A program made the translations under genes and the position numbers. 64,000 bases of DNA from Rutidosis leptorrhynchoides. Lineage: Eukaryota; Streptophyta; Magnoliopsida; Asterales; Asteraceae. Below the pieces are notes generated by a model. It did not search any database and was not told where the DNA came from. It worked only from the letters and a program-made list of their open reading frames with translations. This document shows, one piece after another, positions 61,908 through 64,000 of this stretch. How positions within the stretch are numbered: the stretch's first letter is position 1; each line of letters opens with the position of its first letter. Location: positions 139,989,501 to 140,053,500 of the forward strand of contig NC_092343.1 of assembly GCF_046630445.1 (NCBI RefSeq). Reading direction: 5' to 3'.

Positions 61908-62741
61908 AACACATCAAACACAAATTTTGTGCATCCAAATATGCATTAGTGTCAGCAAAATCATCAATCAAAATAATTACAATGACATTATCAATTTATA
62001 TCAAACTTAAGCTCATTTTCACATTTTTATCAAATCTACACTTTTTCAAATAAGCATATACGAAAATTTTCGCCAAGTTCATAAGCATTCAACTCAAATA
62101 ACATGTCAAAATAATCATTACTAGCAAATAAACAAGTCTCAAATGGCATTATCTTTCAAAAATCAAGTTCATGAATTTTGGACTTGAAAAAGTCCACTTT
62201 AATTCTCAAAATCATGTTTAGGCTCAAAGTTTGGATCTTTTAACCACCTAGACATGTTACACTACTCAATTTAGCAATAATTCATGACAAAAATCGGCCA
62301 TAACCTGTTTATATCAAAAAGCCCCAAATTGCTCAAGAACACAAACCCTAGATTATTCAAAATTTGAAGTTTAAGGCTTCTAATCATGTTAAACAGCATC
62401 AATCTAGGTTATACAAGCATAATACATAAACAATTTAAGTCTAATTACACTAAAAAGCATCAAAATCAAATTGGGGAAAAATAGCTCAAGAACACTAAAA
62501 TTCGAATTAAATGGTGTTTAGGTGTAGAAATTTACCGTTTTTCTTGAGTAGTTCTTAGATATCATCCTTCTCAACATGATTTTAGCAAAAAATTTGGTGA
62601 TTAACGGTTAAAAATTGAGATTTTTGGGGGTGATTTTCGGGTTTTTTCGAGGTGTTTTCGCAGTATTTTTGCTGTGTTTTTGTTTGTGGGAGTGAACTGA
62701 TCGTGCAGCTAGTTTTATTTTTTTTTTCTGTAATTTTGTCC

Positions 62742-62789
62742 CTCCGCGACTCGCGGAGGTTTGCACTGCAAACTCCGCGAGTCGCGGAG
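62742..62789. repeat. 48-bp GC-rich hairpin in E5
   Basis: Arms CTCCGCGACTCGCGGAG and CTCCGCGAGTCGCGGAG flank GTTTGCACTGCAAA, itself inverted, so the whole segment can fold into one stem of about 24 pairs with a single bulged G. It sits in AT-rich sequence. Confidence 0.9.
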
Positions 62790-62793
62790 TTTA

Positions 62794-62795
<2 letters not shown>

Positions 62796-62830
<35 letters not shown>
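62796..62830. repeat. T35 homopolymer
   Basis: 35 consecutive T, seven bases after the GC-rich hairpin. Confidence 0.97.
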
Positions 62831-62835
<5 letters not shown>

Positions 62836-63775
62836 CTTTAACTTATAAAACAATTAAGAAATTAATTTTAAAATTTTGTTTCCCTTGTTATTTAGGACGA
62901 GGTCGTTTCGGATTGATGTCCTAGTCCGTCCCTCGACAAAATTTTAAAATTTGTCTTTTTGTAGCGATTGTTTTAAAAGCTAAGATTTTTTTGGGTTTTT
63001 TAATGTTTTTGGCATACTTTAAATCAATAAGATTAAAAATAATGATAATAAAAGTTCTCGTCCCTCCCTCGGGTAAAGCAATTTCGGTTCAAAGACCTAG
63101 TCTTCAACTTACGACGAATTTTAAAAATCATATTCTTAACTTAATGAGATAAAGTAAATTTTTGTTTTTAAATTCACACAACTTAAATATAAAATTCAAA
63201 ATTAAAATTAAAAATTCACACCAAACTCAAAATTTAAAATGCATAAAATTAAAATTTCATATTTTAAAAATTAAAAATTCACACCAAACTTAATTTAAAA
63301 ATTCATAAATTCATACCAAACTTATATTAATTTTTCAAATATTTACAATTTTAAAAATATTGTTTTTACAAAGTTTACAATATTAATTTAAGATTTAAAT
63401 ATTAAGATTAAAAATATGGTAAAAAAAAAATCTTTTTGTCTTTTTATCCCACTTTAATCAGTCAAATATTATCAAAAATATGCGCCCCTCTTTTCGGTAA
63501 AGTAATTTCGGTTCCAAGACCTAATTTAACTCATGACGAATTTTTGAAATATTTTGGGTTGATTGTTTAAAGATATTTATACCTTAAGAATAAACGTTAA
63601 ATTTCGCAGTGATGTAATAAATTGTTGAATGATATCAATAATTTCGGTCGCCAAACCTAATTTTATTTAATACCAATTTAATACTTTTTAGCGAACAAAT
63701 TAGCGTTTATTATCAAAAGGTTAAAAATAAAAATAAAAATAAAAACTGTACAGACATACCTGTGAAATAGATTTC

Positions 63776-64000
63776 TTAGTTATATGATCTATTATATTCA
63801 TAAGATAGTCGGTTTAATTGGTTTTCCATGGCTGCATAGGCGTAACCTCGAGCATTCATTGTCTTTTCTTCTAAACATATAAACGGTCCGTCTCTGCATA
63901 AAGTAACAAATTCGGTATTTGAATAGGTTTGATTATTTGAACATTTACCTCCATGTGACCATTTTCCGCATTTGTGACATTTTTCTAGGTGTCGTGCTCT
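63776..64000 (-). CDS. E5 ORF with zinc-knuckle-like motif, cut by the window edge
   Basis: The minus-strand frame is open from the window edge to a TAA at 63778-63776. It begins RARHLEKCHKCGKWSHGGKC, a C-x2-C-x4-H-x3-C motif close to the retroviral-type CCHC knuckle but one residue short, and ends NQLNRLSYEYNRSYN. A strong splice donor (CACAG then GTATGTC) follows the stop at 63760/63759. It is probably the C-terminus of a gag-type or accessory protein. The N-terminal part is not in the window. Confidence 0.5.
   Translation of the reverse strand, partial: RARHLEKCHKCGKWSHGGKCSNNQTYSNTEFVTLCRDGPFICLEEKTMNARGYAYAAMENQLNRLSYEYNRSYN

Larger units (their letters stand above)
56486..64000 (-). 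mobile_element. E5: Athila-like Ty3/gypsy element, right end outside the window
   Basis: A minus-strand element. 3' LTR 56486-58475 (left), polypurine tract about 58477-58490, non-coding 58491-60550, an Athila ORF1-like region 60556-61907, non-coding 61908-63775, and an ORF with a zinc-knuckle-like motif cut by the window edge. The minus strand LTR start TGATAATGCTAAAAACG and the preceding GAGGACAAGC...AAGTGTGGGA block have an Athila/Tat look. No RT or integrase is visible in the window. The ORF1-like region has about one break. Confidence 0.75.

Noticed and set aside
62652-62834. 60-codon frame ending in poly-Phe
   Set aside because: Created by the T35 homopolymer.

Overview
This is nuclear DNA of a flowering plant. 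The evidence is an intact 13-exon plant Rab GDI gene, GT-AG introns, and several kilobase-scale LTR retrotransposons primed from initiator-Met tRNA (TGGTATCAGAGC sites). The style of the LTR families makes me think of the daisy family (Asteraceae), but that is recall rather than proof. The window is AT-rich and mostly nested mobile elements.

Layout. (1) 1-9811: E1, a plus-strand Ty3/gypsy (Tekay-like chromovirus) fossil whose 5' LTR lies left of the window. Between leader and gag it carries an acidic-repeat ORF and an intact F-box gene. (2) 9812-15270: host or relic DNA, with an unknown 314-codon ORF cut by the E1 end, a purple acid phosphatase exon relic, splice-like short exons and simple repeats. 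(3) About 15275-16399 and 38990-40510: two halves of an old Ty1/copia fossil. (4) 16400-38989: E2, a minus-strand Ty3/gypsy element with gag-pol, inserted in the copia fossil (5-bp target duplication AAACC). (5) 25269-38861: E3, a minus-strand element lacking recognisable pol, inserted in the right LTR of E2 (duplication CCACC). A 434-bp hAT-like MITE then inserted in the right LTR of E3. (6) 41052-45484, minus strand: the single clearly functional host gene, Rab GDI. (7) 45768-45918: a MITE upstream of it. (8) 46188-56485: E4, plus strand, same family as E3 and also without recognisable pol. (9) 56486-64000: E5, a minus-strand Athila-like element that interrupts the 3' LTR of E4 and runs off the right edge.

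How the parts relate. E1, E3 and E4 share the leader after the primer site, the polypurine-tract box and LTR tail blocks, so an E1-like gag-pol element may have mobilised E3 and E4. Most striking: both E2 LTRs carry an array of seven hairpins whose loops are constant while their stems differ but stay self-complementary. E3 holds, on its antisense strand, a TATA-like box and a small membrane-protein ORF whose protein-level similarity extends to E4. An internal hairpin copy of the polypurine-tract box occurs in all three related elements.

Limits: family names come from motif recognition without a database search, and divergence is judged by eye.
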